From the NCBI GenBank assembly GCA_026417075.1, contig JAOADY010000025.1:1-33657 (forward strand): 33,657 nt of DNA, given 5' to 3'. A program made the translations under genes and the position numbers. The DNA comes from Caloramator sp. GTDB lineage: Bacteria > Bacillota > Clostridia > Clostridiales > Caloramatoraceae. Shown in pieces: positions 9,991-17,996 of the stretch; the first letter of the stretch is position 1, and each line of letters begins with the position of its first letter. A model generated the notes under the pieces. That model saw nothing but the letters and a program-made list of their open reading frames with translations. It was not told the origin of the DNA and did no database searches.

Positions 9991-10107
9991 AAATATACCC
10001 CCTTGAAGTATAAACTTATCATTCTAAAAGGTATTTTTTGCATTTTGAACATTTTTATACTTATTTTGTTTTATAATATTTAAAAATTACGTTACATAAT
10101 AATAACA

Positions 10108-10136
10108 TTTATAAAGTAATATATTTCTGATATAAT
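10108..10136 (+). promoter_or_regulatory. Sigma-A-type promoter of the glycosyltransferase gene
   Basis: TTTATA (10108-10113), 17 bases, TATAAT (10131-10136), with TG one base before the -10 (extended -10), which can compensate for the weak -35. It lies in the 185-base divergent gap with ypeB. The predicted start is about 33 bases before the ATG. Confidence 0.6.
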
Positions 10137-10175
10137 ATGAATACTTAATTTAATCCAACATTTAGGAGTGATATA

Positions 10176-11291
10176 ATGAAAGTATTAGCTCTTTCAGTAT
10201 CCGCAGGAACAGGCCATTTTAAAGCAGCAAAAGCTGTCAAAAATTATTTTGAAAAAAACTATACCGATGTTCAAATGGAAATAATTGATACATTAAGATA
10301 CATAAATCCTGTTATCAATAAAATAGTAGTTGGAAGCTACCTTAAATCAATAAAAATAACTCCCAAAATATATGAAAAGCTTTATGAGCATGCCGATAAA
10401 GATGATACTATATCAAGTTTTTCAGAAATGGCAAATCACTTATTATCAATAAAAATAAAAAGCCTTATTGAAGATAAAAAACCTGATGTTATATTATGTA
10501 CCCATCCTTTTCCTCTCGAAATGATTTCAATATTAAAAAGAAAAGGAAAAATATCAATTCCTGCCATTGGAATTTTGACAGATTATGCCGTTCATTCCTT
10601 TTGGTTTTATGATTATATTGATGCCTACGTAATACCTAATGAGGATTTTATTGATGAAGCAGCAGAAAGGGGTGCAAATATAAATTGTTTATATCCCTTA
10701 GGCATACCTGTTGAATCTCAATTTTTCATGCCTGTTAAAAAAACAGCTGTCAAAAATCAGCTAGGATTATGTGAAAATAAGCCTATTCTTCTTTTAATGG
10801 GCGGAAGCCTTGGAATAGGAAATATAAAGAAAATATATGAAGCACTATCTTTAAGCGATCTTGATATACAGCTTATAGTATGTACCGGAAGAAATTATAG
10901 GCTAAAAGAAAAGATTGAAGAAATTTATGAAAAAACTCAAAAAAAATCTTTAATTCTAAGTTATACAGAAAATATGAATACACTTATGTCTATAAGCGAT
11001 ATTTTAATAACAAAACCAGGAGGGCTTACAATTGCAGAAGCTCTGGTAAAAGGACTTCCTATTATAATAAATTCCCCAATACCAGGGCATGAGGAAAAAA
11101 ACGCAAATTATCTTTTAAACTGCGGAATAGCTGCAACAGTTAAAGAGAGCAGCGATGCGGTAAACGTTGTAAGGCAGCTTATAAAAAACAAATCAAGGCT
11201 TGAACAAATGAGAAACATTGCTCTTGAAAAGTCAAAACCCAACTCAACTAGTGATATATGCAGATTAATAATAGAAAAATCAAAAAAATAA
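10176..11291 (+). CDS. MGDG synthase-family glycosyltransferase (UgtP-like)
   Basis: Probable membrane-associated glycosyltransferase that adds sugar to diacylglycerol to make glycolipids; 371 residues, GT-B fold. The N-terminal MGDG-synthase domain begins MKVLALSVSAGTGHFKAAKA with the GTGH loop at 11-14. The C-terminal GT28-type domain has LLMGGSLG, then KPGGLTIAEALVKGLP for nucleotide-sugar binding and PGHEEKNA near the end. Relatives include plant MGD and Bacillus UgtP; the sugar donor cannot be told from the sequence. GGAG lies nine bases before the ATG. It is the only plus-strand gene between ypeB and spoIIR and shares a bidirectional terminator with spoIIR. Confidence 0.88.
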   Translation: MKVLALSVSAGTGHFKAAKAVKNYFEKNYTDVQMEIIDTLRYINPVINKIVVGSYLKSIKITPKIYEKLYEHADKDDTISSFSEMANHLLSIKIKSLIEDKKPDVILCTHPFPLEMISILKRKGKISIPAIGILTDYAVHSFWFYDYIDAYVIPNEDFIDEAAERGANINCLYPLGIPVESQFFMPVKKTAVKNQLGLCENKPILLLMGGSLGIGNIKKIYEALSLSDLDIQLIVCTGRNYRLKEKIEEIYEKTQKKSLILSYTENMNTLMSISDILITKPGGLTIAEALVKGLPIIINSPIPGHEEKNANYLLNCGIAATVKESSDAVNVVRQLIKNKSRLEQMRNIALEKSKPNSTSDICRLIIEKSKK

Positions 11292-11309
11292 CCTTTTACA
11301 GGTTATTTT
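11285..11309. terminator. Bidirectional terminator between converging genes
   Basis: AAAATAACCT and AGGTTATTTT form a perfect 10-bp stem around TTTAC, flanked by A-rich and T-rich runs. It can end the plus-strand glycosyltransferase transcript and the minus-strand spoIIR transcript, overlapping both stop regions. Confidence 0.85.
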
Positions 11310-12000
11310 TTATTATATATCTCAACTTGTCAAAAATCTCAACGCTTTTAAATTTAAATTCTATATTGGGACTGTATTTAGATTTTGTTTTTCCATAGTT
11401 TTTATATGATGCATGTGATACCTCTTCAACTTTTTCGTCTATCTGCTTAAAAGCAGTAATGCTTTTAACTTCATCTTCATCTAAAACCCTTTTAAGCTCT
11501 TCATCGGTTTCTTTAGAAGTAACACCTCTTGTTATATCTATAAAGCATAGGGGCGGAAACATTACGCACCACCAATTTTTGCCGTCACCCTTTCCAAGTA
11601 CAACTCTAAGGGCAGTATATTCTCCCGCTGGCAAAGTAATATTTCCATAGGTTTTAACAGGAAATTGAAACTCTCCTATAATTGCTTTTGCTTCATAATT
11701 CTTGCCTTCTCTTTTTAAAATATCATTCGATATTTTTTCTATTTTACTCTTATTTTCTTCTATTACTTTTAAAGATTCATTAAGATTAGAACAGTTTTCA
11801 AGCTGTGGACCTAAATTTTTTAAAACAGCATCTCTGACTTTAAGTTTTACCGATTGATCTTCAAAGGAATCGCTGTTAGCAATTACATGAAATCTTAAAA
11901 GTTTTTTGTTTATGCTTTGTTTTTCATCAGTTTTAAAGAAATTGAAAGTCAAAAACAATATTATAAAAAGAAGGATTATACAAGAAATTGCCTTTTTCAT
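11296..12000 (-). CDS. spoIIR: Stage II sporulation protein R
   Basis: Forespore-made secreted signal that crosses the intermembrane space and triggers SpoIIGA to process pro-sigma-E in the mother cell. Length is 234 residues from the ATG at 12000. An N-terminal hydrophobic helix (about 5-22) is followed by the family hallmarks LRFHVIANSDS, VKLKVRDAV, LPAGEYTALRV and GKNWWCVMFPPLCF. An upstream GTG at 12009 is part of the AGGGTGATAG ribosome binding site and is rejected. A sigma-F-like promoter (12031-12060) lies directly upstream, in keeping with the known forespore control. It follows gerC by 67 bases but probably has separate transcription. Confidence 0.95.
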   Translation of the reverse strand: MKKAISCIILLFIILFLTFNFFKTDEKQSINKKLLRFHVIANSDSFEDQSVKLKVRDAVLKNLGPQLENCSNLNESLKVIEENKSKIEKISNDILKREGKNYEAKAIIGEFQFPVKTYGNITLPAGEYTALRVVLGKGDGKNWWCVMFPPLCFIDITRGVTSKETDEELKRVLDEDEVKSITAFKQIDEKVEEVSHASYKNYGKTKSKYSPNIEFKFKSVEIFDKLRYIIKNNL

Positions 12001-12030
12001 AACTATCACCCTGTTTCATATGTTATTTTA

Positions 12031-12060
12031 AAGTATTTCCAAAATCTTAGATTTTAAACA
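12031..12060 (-). promoter_or_regulatory. Sigma-F-like promoter of spoIIR
   Basis: On the minus strand TGTTTA (12060-12055), 14 bases, GGAAATACTT (12040-12031). The -10 fits the sigma-F pattern GGNRANAHTW completely and the -35 differs from WGHATA at one position. The start would lie about 25 bases before the spoIIR ATG. Confidence 0.6.
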
Positions 12061-12067
12061 TTAAAAT

Positions 12068-13267
12068 TTATCTTTTAGAAATCCCTATCCTTCTTATGTA
12101 AACTTTTACATCGTACTCAATCTGAACTTTCTTAAAGGTTTCATCCCAATTATCTTTATATTTTTGATATATTTTATTGTGATATTTATGTGTATAATCA
12201 TTAAATCCTAAATAATCATAACCTATTGTGTCTTGAAAATATTTTGTTGATTCTTCAAATTCCTGTTTTATACTTTCTTCTATTGTCTTGCTCATTTTTT
12301 TTATTACTTTTTCATCAAATACCTCTTTTTCAAATTCAAGCTCCTCAACATCTCCCTCTAATTCAATCTTAACTTTATATTTAAGATTTTTTTCATCTTC
12401 ATCAAGGTAAATTTTTTTATTTACCGAATATATATAATAAGGAATAATGTTATTTTCATAATTTACAAGCACTCTTCCCTTTTTAAAATCATTATTCATA
12501 ATTTTAAAGAATTTAACATATTTCGTATCAAGATATGTTAAAAATTTATAGTCTTTAATCAAAACTAGTTTATTAATAACCAGATCCTCTCCTTCAGAAG
12601 TAGGCTTTATTTCAAGTACCGGTACTGCACAAGCTCCATCATTATTTCTTATAATTGCAAGAAGCTTATAAATAGGCAGTACATATATATCGGAAGCTGT
12701 TTTTGAATTTTCTAAAATTCCTGATATGTATGCTGCTATTGTACTTTCAAGTTTTGGATCAACTTTAGCCAAATTATTAATATTTCCTTTTATAACTACA
12801 ACATTAGCTGTTTCATTTATTTTAGGGCTTTTATCTAAACGGTCTAAAGTTTCTTTAAAAACCTTTTCATTTTTAATTATTCTTTCCGATAGATATAACA
12901 TTCTCGTTTGGGCAAGAAAAGGATTTCTTGATATTCTTTGACTTAGTTTTTCCAATGAATCTGGGAGATTTGCAGATTCAACTTTAACTACTGTAAAAGC
13001 TTTTTCACCGGTTTGAATTTTTACTGGATTTAATAATCCAAAAAAACTTATTAATGGTCCTTTCTTATTTTCATTCATACTGCTCTGAGTATTTACATAT
13101 TTCACTATATTTAAATCAGCATTATAGGTTTCTTCATATTCCTCAACTATATCCAAAGCAATAGCTCCAACAATTGCCCTTTGTTCTATTTCGATTCTGT
13201 CATAACAACCTGCAAAAAACATCGATATTATTATAATTATTAATATTATAATTTTTTTAACCTTCAC
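12068..13267 (-). CDS. gerC: Germinant receptor lipoprotein, GerC subunit
   Basis: Outer-facing lipoprotein subunit of a spore germinant receptor in the spore inner membrane; 399 residues. The signal peptide is a run of Ile ending in FFAGC, so Cys21 is the probable lipidated residue. The IEIEQRAIVGAIALDI start and the C-terminal region (WDETFKKVQIEYDVKVYIRRIG) fit the Ger(x)C family. The start is GTG (13267), with AGGG about 12 bases upstream; it overlaps the end of gerB by 11 bases, implying translational coupling. Third in the operon after gerA and gerB. The germinant cannot be predicted. Confidence 0.93.
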   Translation of the reverse strand: MKVKKIIILIIIIISMFFAGCYDRIEIEQRAIVGAIALDIVEEYEETYNADLNIVKYVNTQSSMNENKKGPLISFFGLLNPVKIQTGEKAFTVVKVESANLPDSLEKLSQRISRNPFLAQTRMLYLSERIIKNEKVFKETLDRLDKSPKINETANVVVIKGNINNLAKVDPKLESTIAAYISGILENSKTASDIYVLPIYKLLAIIRNNDGACAVPVLEIKPTSEGEDLVINKLVLIKDYKFLTYLDTKYVKFFKIMNNDFKKGRVLVNYENNIIPYYIYSVNKKIYLDEDEKNLKYKVKIELEGDVEELEFEKEVFDEKVIKKMSKTIEESIKQEFEESTKYFQDTIGYDYLGFNDYTHKYHNKIYQKYKDNWDETFKKVQIEYDVKVYIRRIGISKR

Positions 13268-14360
13268 CTTTATTCACATCCCTTTTAAAACGAGAAAATA
13301 TAAACATAAGCAATGGTAAAATTCCCATCGTATATAAACCCAATGTATTTGAAATCAAATTACTTAAATCAAAAAGCTCTACAACGCTGTCTCCAAAAAG
13401 AGAAAATATATAAATTATTGGAATAATTAAAGATACAAAATGTTTTTGTTTTTTTTGATTAAATAAATCTGCACAAATTACTGAAATTGAAAAACAAAAA
13501 CTTACTATAGTTGTGTATACCGATGTTACCCAAAGGGCAAGCAAAAGCCCCTCAAGCCTTTCAATAACCCCTCCTGGAACCTGAGATGCTCTGATTAACG
13601 AAATTGTAGGATATATAAATGTCTGAGTTTCCTTTACACCAAATTTTGCAAGGCATTGAATTTCCACTATTACATAACACATTATTATTAGAAATAATCC
13701 AATTGTTGAGGATTTAAAGGCCTTATTTGGTGTTCTGAGGAATGGGAAAATAACAAGAAGAATTTCAAACCCAGCATAAGAAAAAACCGATGCATTAATA
13801 CCTTTTATCAATTTTACCAAAGGCGTACCTAAAAACGGTCTAATATTTGAATAATCGCTATTTGGTATAGTTACTATAATCAATACGAAAATCAAAATAG
13901 ATACAAAAATCATTGTAATTTCAAAAAATCTTGCTATCGTTTCAATCCCATTTCTTGCAAGAGCTACTGTTAAAAGAATAATAGGGATTATAATAAACTC
14001 AAGTGGTGTTAATGGAAGAAGATAAAGTTTTGCTGTTTCTGCAAAAAGTCTTACCTCAATTGCTGAAAAATATATAAAATAAATCACTAAAGGCAAAGTC
14101 AATAAAGTCCCAGTTATATTCCCAAATAGTATTCTCAAAGTACCAACCAAACCATATTTAGAATATTTTTTCCCAACATAGCACATTAAATATGCAAAAA
14201 ATATACTTATTATACCGGATATTATTAATAATATCCATCCGTCGTTTTCTGCTACTTTCGTTAATGAAGTTGGAAGAAATAATATTCCTATTCCAAGAAT
14301 TGTGTTAAATATAATAACACCAAGCTGGTAACTTGAAATTTTATCATCATTAGGCGTCAT
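13257..14360 (-). CDS. gerB: Germinant receptor permease-like subunit GerB
   Basis: Integral membrane subunit of the germinant receptor, related to amino-acid/APC transporters and thought to hold the germinant-binding pocket. Length is 367 residues with about ten hydrophobic helices, starting YQLGVIIFNTILGIGILFLP, the usual GerB opening. The ATG at 14360 is preferred over a GTG nine bases upstream that belongs to the AGGAAGTG site. It overlaps the end of gerA by 11 bases and the start of gerC by 11, so the three subunits are tightly coupled. Confidence 0.93.
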   Translation of the reverse strand: MTPNDDKISSYQLGVIIFNTILGIGILFLPTSLTKVAENDGWILLIISGIISIFFAYLMCYVGKKYSKYGLVGTLRILFGNITGTLLTLPLVIYFIYFSAIEVRLFAETAKLYLLPLTPLEFIIIPIILLTVALARNGIETIARFFEITMIFVSILIFVLIIVTIPNSDYSNIRPFLGTPLVKLIKGINASVFSYAGFEILLVIFPFLRTPNKAFKSSTIGLFLIIMCYVIVEIQCLAKFGVKETQTFIYPTISLIRASQVPGGVIERLEGLLLALWVTSVYTTIVSFCFSISVICADLFNQKKQKHFVSLIIPIIYIFSLFGDSVVELFDLSNLISNTLGLYTMGILPLLMFIFSRFKRDVNKGEG

Positions 14361-15918
14361 TGTTATCACTTCCTTGCCTTATTTCATCCTGAGGATCATA
14401 ATGTTTTGGTCTATTTTTCATATATTTCCAAGAAGTTCTTACAAATACGCTGTCTTTAATATCACTTATTTCAAAAGGAGCAAGAGGTGCCATAAAAGGA
14501 GTTCCAAAGCTTTTCAAATTTATAAGATGAATTAAAGTTGCAATAATTCCAAGCATAACCCCATAAAGTCCATATATAGATGCAAGAATCATAAGCAGAA
14601 ATCTTATTAGTCTAAACCCTGCTGCAAGTTCATAGTTAGGAATTGCAAAAGAAGCAATAGCTGTTACAGCAACAACAATAACCATTATAGGACTTACAAT
14701 CCCAGCCTGAACAGCAGCCTGCCCTATTACAAGACCTCCAACTATTCCAATTGTTGAACCTATAGGTCTTGGAAGCCTAACCCCTGCTTCTCTTAAAAAT
14801 TCAATAGTAAACTCCATAACAAATGCCTCAACATAAGCTGGGAAAGGTACCCCCTCTCTTGTAGCTGCAATAGAAAGAAGAAGCTTTGTAGGTATTACAC
14901 CAGGGTTAAAAGAAATAAGACCAATATAGGTTGCAGGTGCAATAATTGCTATTGCACCAGATAAAAGTCTTAAAAATCTTACAAAGGTTGTTATGCTTGA
15001 ACGTGAATAATAATCCTCAGATGATTGTAAAAAGGCATTCAACGTTACAGGAATTATAAGAGCAAAAGGAGAATTATCAACAATTATTCCTATTCTTCCT
15101 TCATATATTGCACCTGCTACAACATCAGGTCTTTCCGTTGTTTGAATCTGAGGGAAAGGAGTAAATTGCCTATCTTCTATAAGCTGTTGAATATATCCGC
15201 TGTCAATTATAGCATCTATATCAATTTTTTTAATTCTTTTTTCGACTTCTTCAACTATCCTTTTATCAGCTATATCATCAATATACATTATTGCAACATC
15301 AGTTTTAGACCTTTGCCCTACCTGAAGCTGTTTTACCTTAAATTTAGTATCCCTTATCCTTCTTCTTATTAATGCTGTATTAAATCGAAGTGTTTCAACA
15401 AAGCCATCCCTTGGACCTCTAATTACAGTTTCTGCTGAAGGCTCGCTTGTATTTCTAGCAGGCCAAAGCCTTGTTGCTACAATAATAGCTTTATTATATT
15501 CATCTATAAAAAGGGCAGCTTCTCCTGACAAAATCGATAAGTAAACCTCTTCTAATTTTTCAACTTCTTTAAAGTCAGTAACTGCTAGTGTTGAATTTTT
15601 AGTTATATTGACAAGATTGTTTTTTATCTCCTCATAATCTGGTTTTACTTCCCTTGAGGTTAACATTAAAGGCATTAAAACAAAATCATCTAAAAGCGCC
15701 TTATCGCTCATACCATCGATATAGCTTAAAAACATCCTTCTACCATTCTCTCCACCTACAACAAATTCTCTAAATACAACATCATCAGAGTCTTTAAAAG
15801 TTTCTTTTATTTTTATAATATTATCATCTATTTTTTCACTTATATCCGTCTTGGTTTCAGGTTTATAATCAACAAGAGGTTTTGGAGATTTAAACCTTTT
15901 GTTATTAAAAAAAGCCAT
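14350..15918 (-). CDS. gerA: Germinant receptor subunit GerA
   Basis: Membrane subunit of a nutrient germinant receptor that releases ions and dipicolinic acid on germinant binding. Length is 522 residues. A long hydrophilic N-terminal domain (about 1-280) includes VVGGENGRRMFLSYIDGM and the SAETVIRGPRDGFVETLRFN signature. A C-terminal membrane region with about five to six helices follows, including PRPIGSTIGIVGGLVIGQAA. A short charged tail ends the protein. GGAG lies before the ATG at 15918. A small two-TM gene sits 10 bases upstream and is the likely first gene of the operon; gerB overlaps the 3' end. Confidence 0.95.
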   Translation of the reverse strand: MAFFNNKRFKSPKPLVDYKPETKTDISEKIDDNIIKIKETFKDSDDVVFREFVVGGENGRRMFLSYIDGMSDKALLDDFVLMPLMLTSREVKPDYEEIKNNLVNITKNSTLAVTDFKEVEKLEEVYLSILSGEAALFIDEYNKAIIVATRLWPARNTSEPSAETVIRGPRDGFVETLRFNTALIRRRIRDTKFKVKQLQVGQRSKTDVAIMYIDDIADKRIVEEVEKRIKKIDIDAIIDSGYIQQLIEDRQFTPFPQIQTTERPDVVAGAIYEGRIGIIVDNSPFALIIPVTLNAFLQSSEDYYSRSSITTFVRFLRLLSGAIAIIAPATYIGLISFNPGVIPTKLLLSIAATREGVPFPAYVEAFVMEFTIEFLREAGVRLPRPIGSTIGIVGGLVIGQAAVQAGIVSPIMVIVVAVTAIASFAIPNYELAAGFRLIRFLLMILASIYGLYGVMLGIIATLIHLINLKSFGTPFMAPLAPFEISDIKDSVFVRTSWKYMKNRPKHYDPQDEIRQGSDNNDA

Positions 15919-15928
15919 AATATCACTC

Positions 15929-16141
15929 CTATAGTCTTATGTATCTTGCTACTAGAAACAAAATAGTTCCCAGAATTATATAAAAAACTCCAACAAATTT
16001 TGCAAACTTATATTCTCTTGTTAAGTTTTCTTTTTTGTATTCCTTAGAATCCAAAAATAGCAAAAGAATACTTGATATTATAAAAAGTATATAAACATTA
16101 AAGTCAAAGGTATTAACTATAAACTCCAAAACAACCGACAT
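15929..16141 (-). CDS. Small two-helix membrane protein leading the ger operon
   Basis: 70 residues from the ATG at 16141; an upstream GTG at 16153 lies in the GGTGGGAG ribosome binding site. Two hydrophobic helices (about 17-30 and 48-64) flank a basic and acidic loop with DSKEYKKENLTREYK, ending in a basic ARYIRL. It has no recognised domain. It ends 10 bases before gerA and is almost certainly cotranscribed with it. In some Bacillus species small two-TM 'D' proteins encoded in or beside gerA-type operons modulate receptor function; size, topology and position agree with that class, but I cannot show homology. An unrelated small membrane protein is the alternative. Confidence 0.75.
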   Translation of the reverse strand: MSVVLEFIVNTFDFNVYILFIISSILLLFLDSKEYKKENLTREYKFAKFVGVFYIILGTILFLVARYIRL

Positions 16142-16231
16142 ATTCTCTCCCACCTTTTTATTTAATTTGTGCTAATATAGGATTATTTATTCCACAATAA
16201 TAAAAAAAGCAAAATAACTGCGAAGGTAAAA

Positions 16232-16283
16232 ATAGAAAAAGGCAGTATAATCATCGCTTTATAACCGATAATTATACTGCCTT
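16232..16283 (-). terminator. Terminator after the MobA-like gene
   Basis: On the minus strand an 18-base arm starting AAGGCAGTATAATTATCG pairs with 16256-16239 (one G-U pair) around a nine-base loop, then UUUCUAUUUUU. The stem is unusually long. It lies 12 bases past the stop codon. Confidence 0.88.
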
Positions 16284-16294
16284 AAGGGTTCCCC

Positions 16295-17023
16295 CTAGGA
16301 TATGTATTTGTTTACAAAATCTATATCCGACTCTTTATCAACATCATTTCCTATCTCAGGATAAGAAGTTTCAATAGCTCCTCCCTTTATTTGAAACATA
16401 CTGCATATTTTTTCTTCTACATCGCTAATTGGAAGAATTCCAAGGGCAAGTCTTAAAAGAAAAGTAAATCCTAAAACTTTTCCCATTTTTAAAGGTTTCT
16501 TTCTATATTCAATAAGAAGTTCAGCTTTTTTAGTACAGTTTTCTGCCACATTGGGGTTCATATATACTATATTTCCCCCCGTATAAACTCCATCCTTCAT
16601 CTTAACATAGGTTCTTTTAACATCCGGGTATTTCTTATCGTTAAGACTCTTATGTATTATTGGGTATCCTATATCAAGTTTCTTTTCTTCACATTTTTTA
16701 ACAAAATCTGCAACAGCTTCTCCGCTAATCATAGGTATATCAGAAGTGCAAAGCAAAAGAGGTGTATCAAAATCTTTAATTGTTTTAATGCTATTTCGTA
16801 CATTATCCATAATACTGCCTGTAGATTTAATAAAACCATCTATCAAATGCCCTATTTTTTCTTTTAAAATATCATCTCCGGCAACATATATTTTAGACAC
16901 AGAACCTGATTCTCTAAGAGCCTTTATTACATATTCTATCATATACATAGACTTAATTTTTAATAAAGCCTTAGGTTCTCCATTTGTCCCTTTATCTCCC
17001 GCAAGTATTAGCGCATTAACCAT
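16295..17023 (-). CDS. MobA-like nucleotidyltransferase family protein
   Basis: 242 residues with an NTP-transferase (Rossmann-like) fold. The N-terminal nucleotide loop is NALILAGDKG with the Lys of KALLKI, and a metal-binding Asp is in LLCTSDIPMIS (about 92-96). The C-terminal third, with GKVLGFTFLLRLALGIL, is not typical of MobA (molybdopterin guanylyltransferase), and no molybdenum-cofactor genes are nearby. The substrate is therefore open. The ATG at 17023 has a perfect AGGGGGG site. It begins 11 bases after ispE ends, so they form an operon. Related proteins beside ispE are common in Clostridia, but their role is not known to me. Confidence 0.8.
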   Translation of the reverse strand: MVNALILAGDKGTNGEPKALLKIKSMYMIEYVIKALRESGSVSKIYVAGDDILKEKIGHLIDGFIKSTGSIMDNVRNSIKTIKDFDTPLLLCTSDIPMISGEAVADFVKKCEEKKLDIGYPIIHKSLNDKKYPDVKRTYVKMKDGVYTGGNIVYMNPNVAENCTKKAELLIEYRKKPLKMGKVLGFTFLLRLALGILPISDVEEKICSMFQIKGGAIETSYPEIGNDVDKESDIDFVNKYIS

Positions 17024-17034
17024 ATCTATCCCCC

Positions 17035-17889
17035 CTAATTGCAAGTCTTAACAAGAAATACCTCCTTAAGATAATCCCTAAGCCTGTTATAGCATCTTTC
17101 TGCAGAGCTTTTATTTTCAAACAAACCAAATACAGTAGGCCCACTTCCACTCATAAGGCTCCCTAAAGCCTCAAACTCCATCATTATATTTTTTATTTCA
17201 AAAATAACAGGATAATCCTTTATAGTAACAGTTTCAAGTACATTTATCATATTCTCTGCAAGATTTTTGTAATCCTTTTTTTCTATATACGTAATTAATT
17301 TATTAATATCAGGATGCTTTGGTATTTCATCTATTTTAAGCCTGCTGTAAACTTCTCTTGTTGAAACTGCAAACTGGGGTTTTGCCAAAACGCACCATAA
17401 ATTTTCAACAGGCTTTATTGGAGTTAGAATTTCTCCTATCCCTTCTGCCAAAGCTGTACCACCAATAATACAATAAGGTACATCAGCTCCTATCTTAACC
17501 CCTAAATCCATCATATCATTAAGAGATATATTCAAATCATAAAGTATATTAATCCCTTTAATAACCCCTGCCGCATCTGTACTCCCCCCTGCAAGCCCCG
17601 CTGCAACAGGTATTTTTTTATCTATTAGTATTTCTACTCCACCTTCTATTTTATATCTTTCGAACATAAGTTTTGCCACCTTATATGCCGAATTAGTTTC
17701 ATTACAGGGCACATCAGTTGAATCACAATAAATTTTAATTCCATCTTTAATTTTTCTTACAGTAACTACATCTTCAAGGGATATGCTCTGCATAATCATT
17801 TTAACAAAATGATATCCATCTTCTCTTTTACCTGTAACGTCAAGAGAAAGATTTATTTTAGCGGGACATATAATTTTAATTTCATCCAT
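17035..17889 (-). CDS. ispE: 4-diphosphocytidyl-2-C-methyl-D-erythritol kinase
   Basis: GHMP-family kinase of the methylerythritol-phosphate route to isoprenoids; phosphorylates CDP-ME using ATP. Length is 284 residues. PAKINLSLDV with Lys11 is the first substrate loop, PVAAGLAGGSTDAAG (94-108) is the GHMP ATP loop with the catalytic Asp, and GSGPTVFGLF lies near the C-terminus. The ATG at 17889 follows AAAGGTGGG; upstream in-frame extension to 17907 is unlikely. A sigma-A-like promoter is at 17926-17954. In Bacillus ispE lies next to sspF, veg and yabG; the same set is present here but spread out, with cphAB inserted between ispE and sipL-veg. Confidence 0.95.
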   Translation of the reverse strand: MDEIKIICPAKINLSLDVTGKREDGYHFVKMIMQSISLEDVVTVRKIKDGIKIYCDSTDVPCNETNSAYKVAKLMFERYKIEGGVEILIDKKIPVAAGLAGGSTDAAGVIKGINILYDLNISLNDMMDLGVKIGADVPYCIIGGTALAEGIGEILTPIKPVENLWCVLAKPQFAVSTREVYSRLKIDEIPKHPDINKLITYIEKKDYKNLAENMINVLETVTIKDYPVIFEIKNIMMEFEALGSLMSGSGPTVFGLFENKSSAERCYNRLRDYLKEVFLVKTCN

Positions 17890-17925
17890 TTCTATCCCAC
17901 CTTTCATATTTTTCCTGGTAATAAT

Positions 17926-17954
17926 ATTATATATTAATTATTAAATTCCTTCAA
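17926..17954 (-). promoter_or_regulatory. Sigma-A promoter of ispE
   Basis: On the minus strand TTGAAG (17954-17949), 17 bases, TATAAT (17931-17926). It lies between the cphA terminator and the ispE start codon, with a leader of about 30 bases. Confidence 0.7.
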
Positions 17955-17969
17955 TTAATTTTAAAGTTG

Positions 17970-17996
17970 TTAAAAAGGTTAGGACAACCTAATCTT
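17970..17996 (-). terminator. Terminator after cphA
   Basis: On the minus strand AAG-A-TTAGG and CCTAA-C-CTT pair with one mismatch around a four-base loop, then UUUUU. It overlaps the cphA stop codon. Confidence 0.7.

Noticed and set aside
16142-16200. Possible sigma-G promoter for the ger operon (GGAATA ... CAAATTA)
   Set aside because: The -10 would place the transcript start on the ribosome binding site of the first gene, and the -10 match is only partial.
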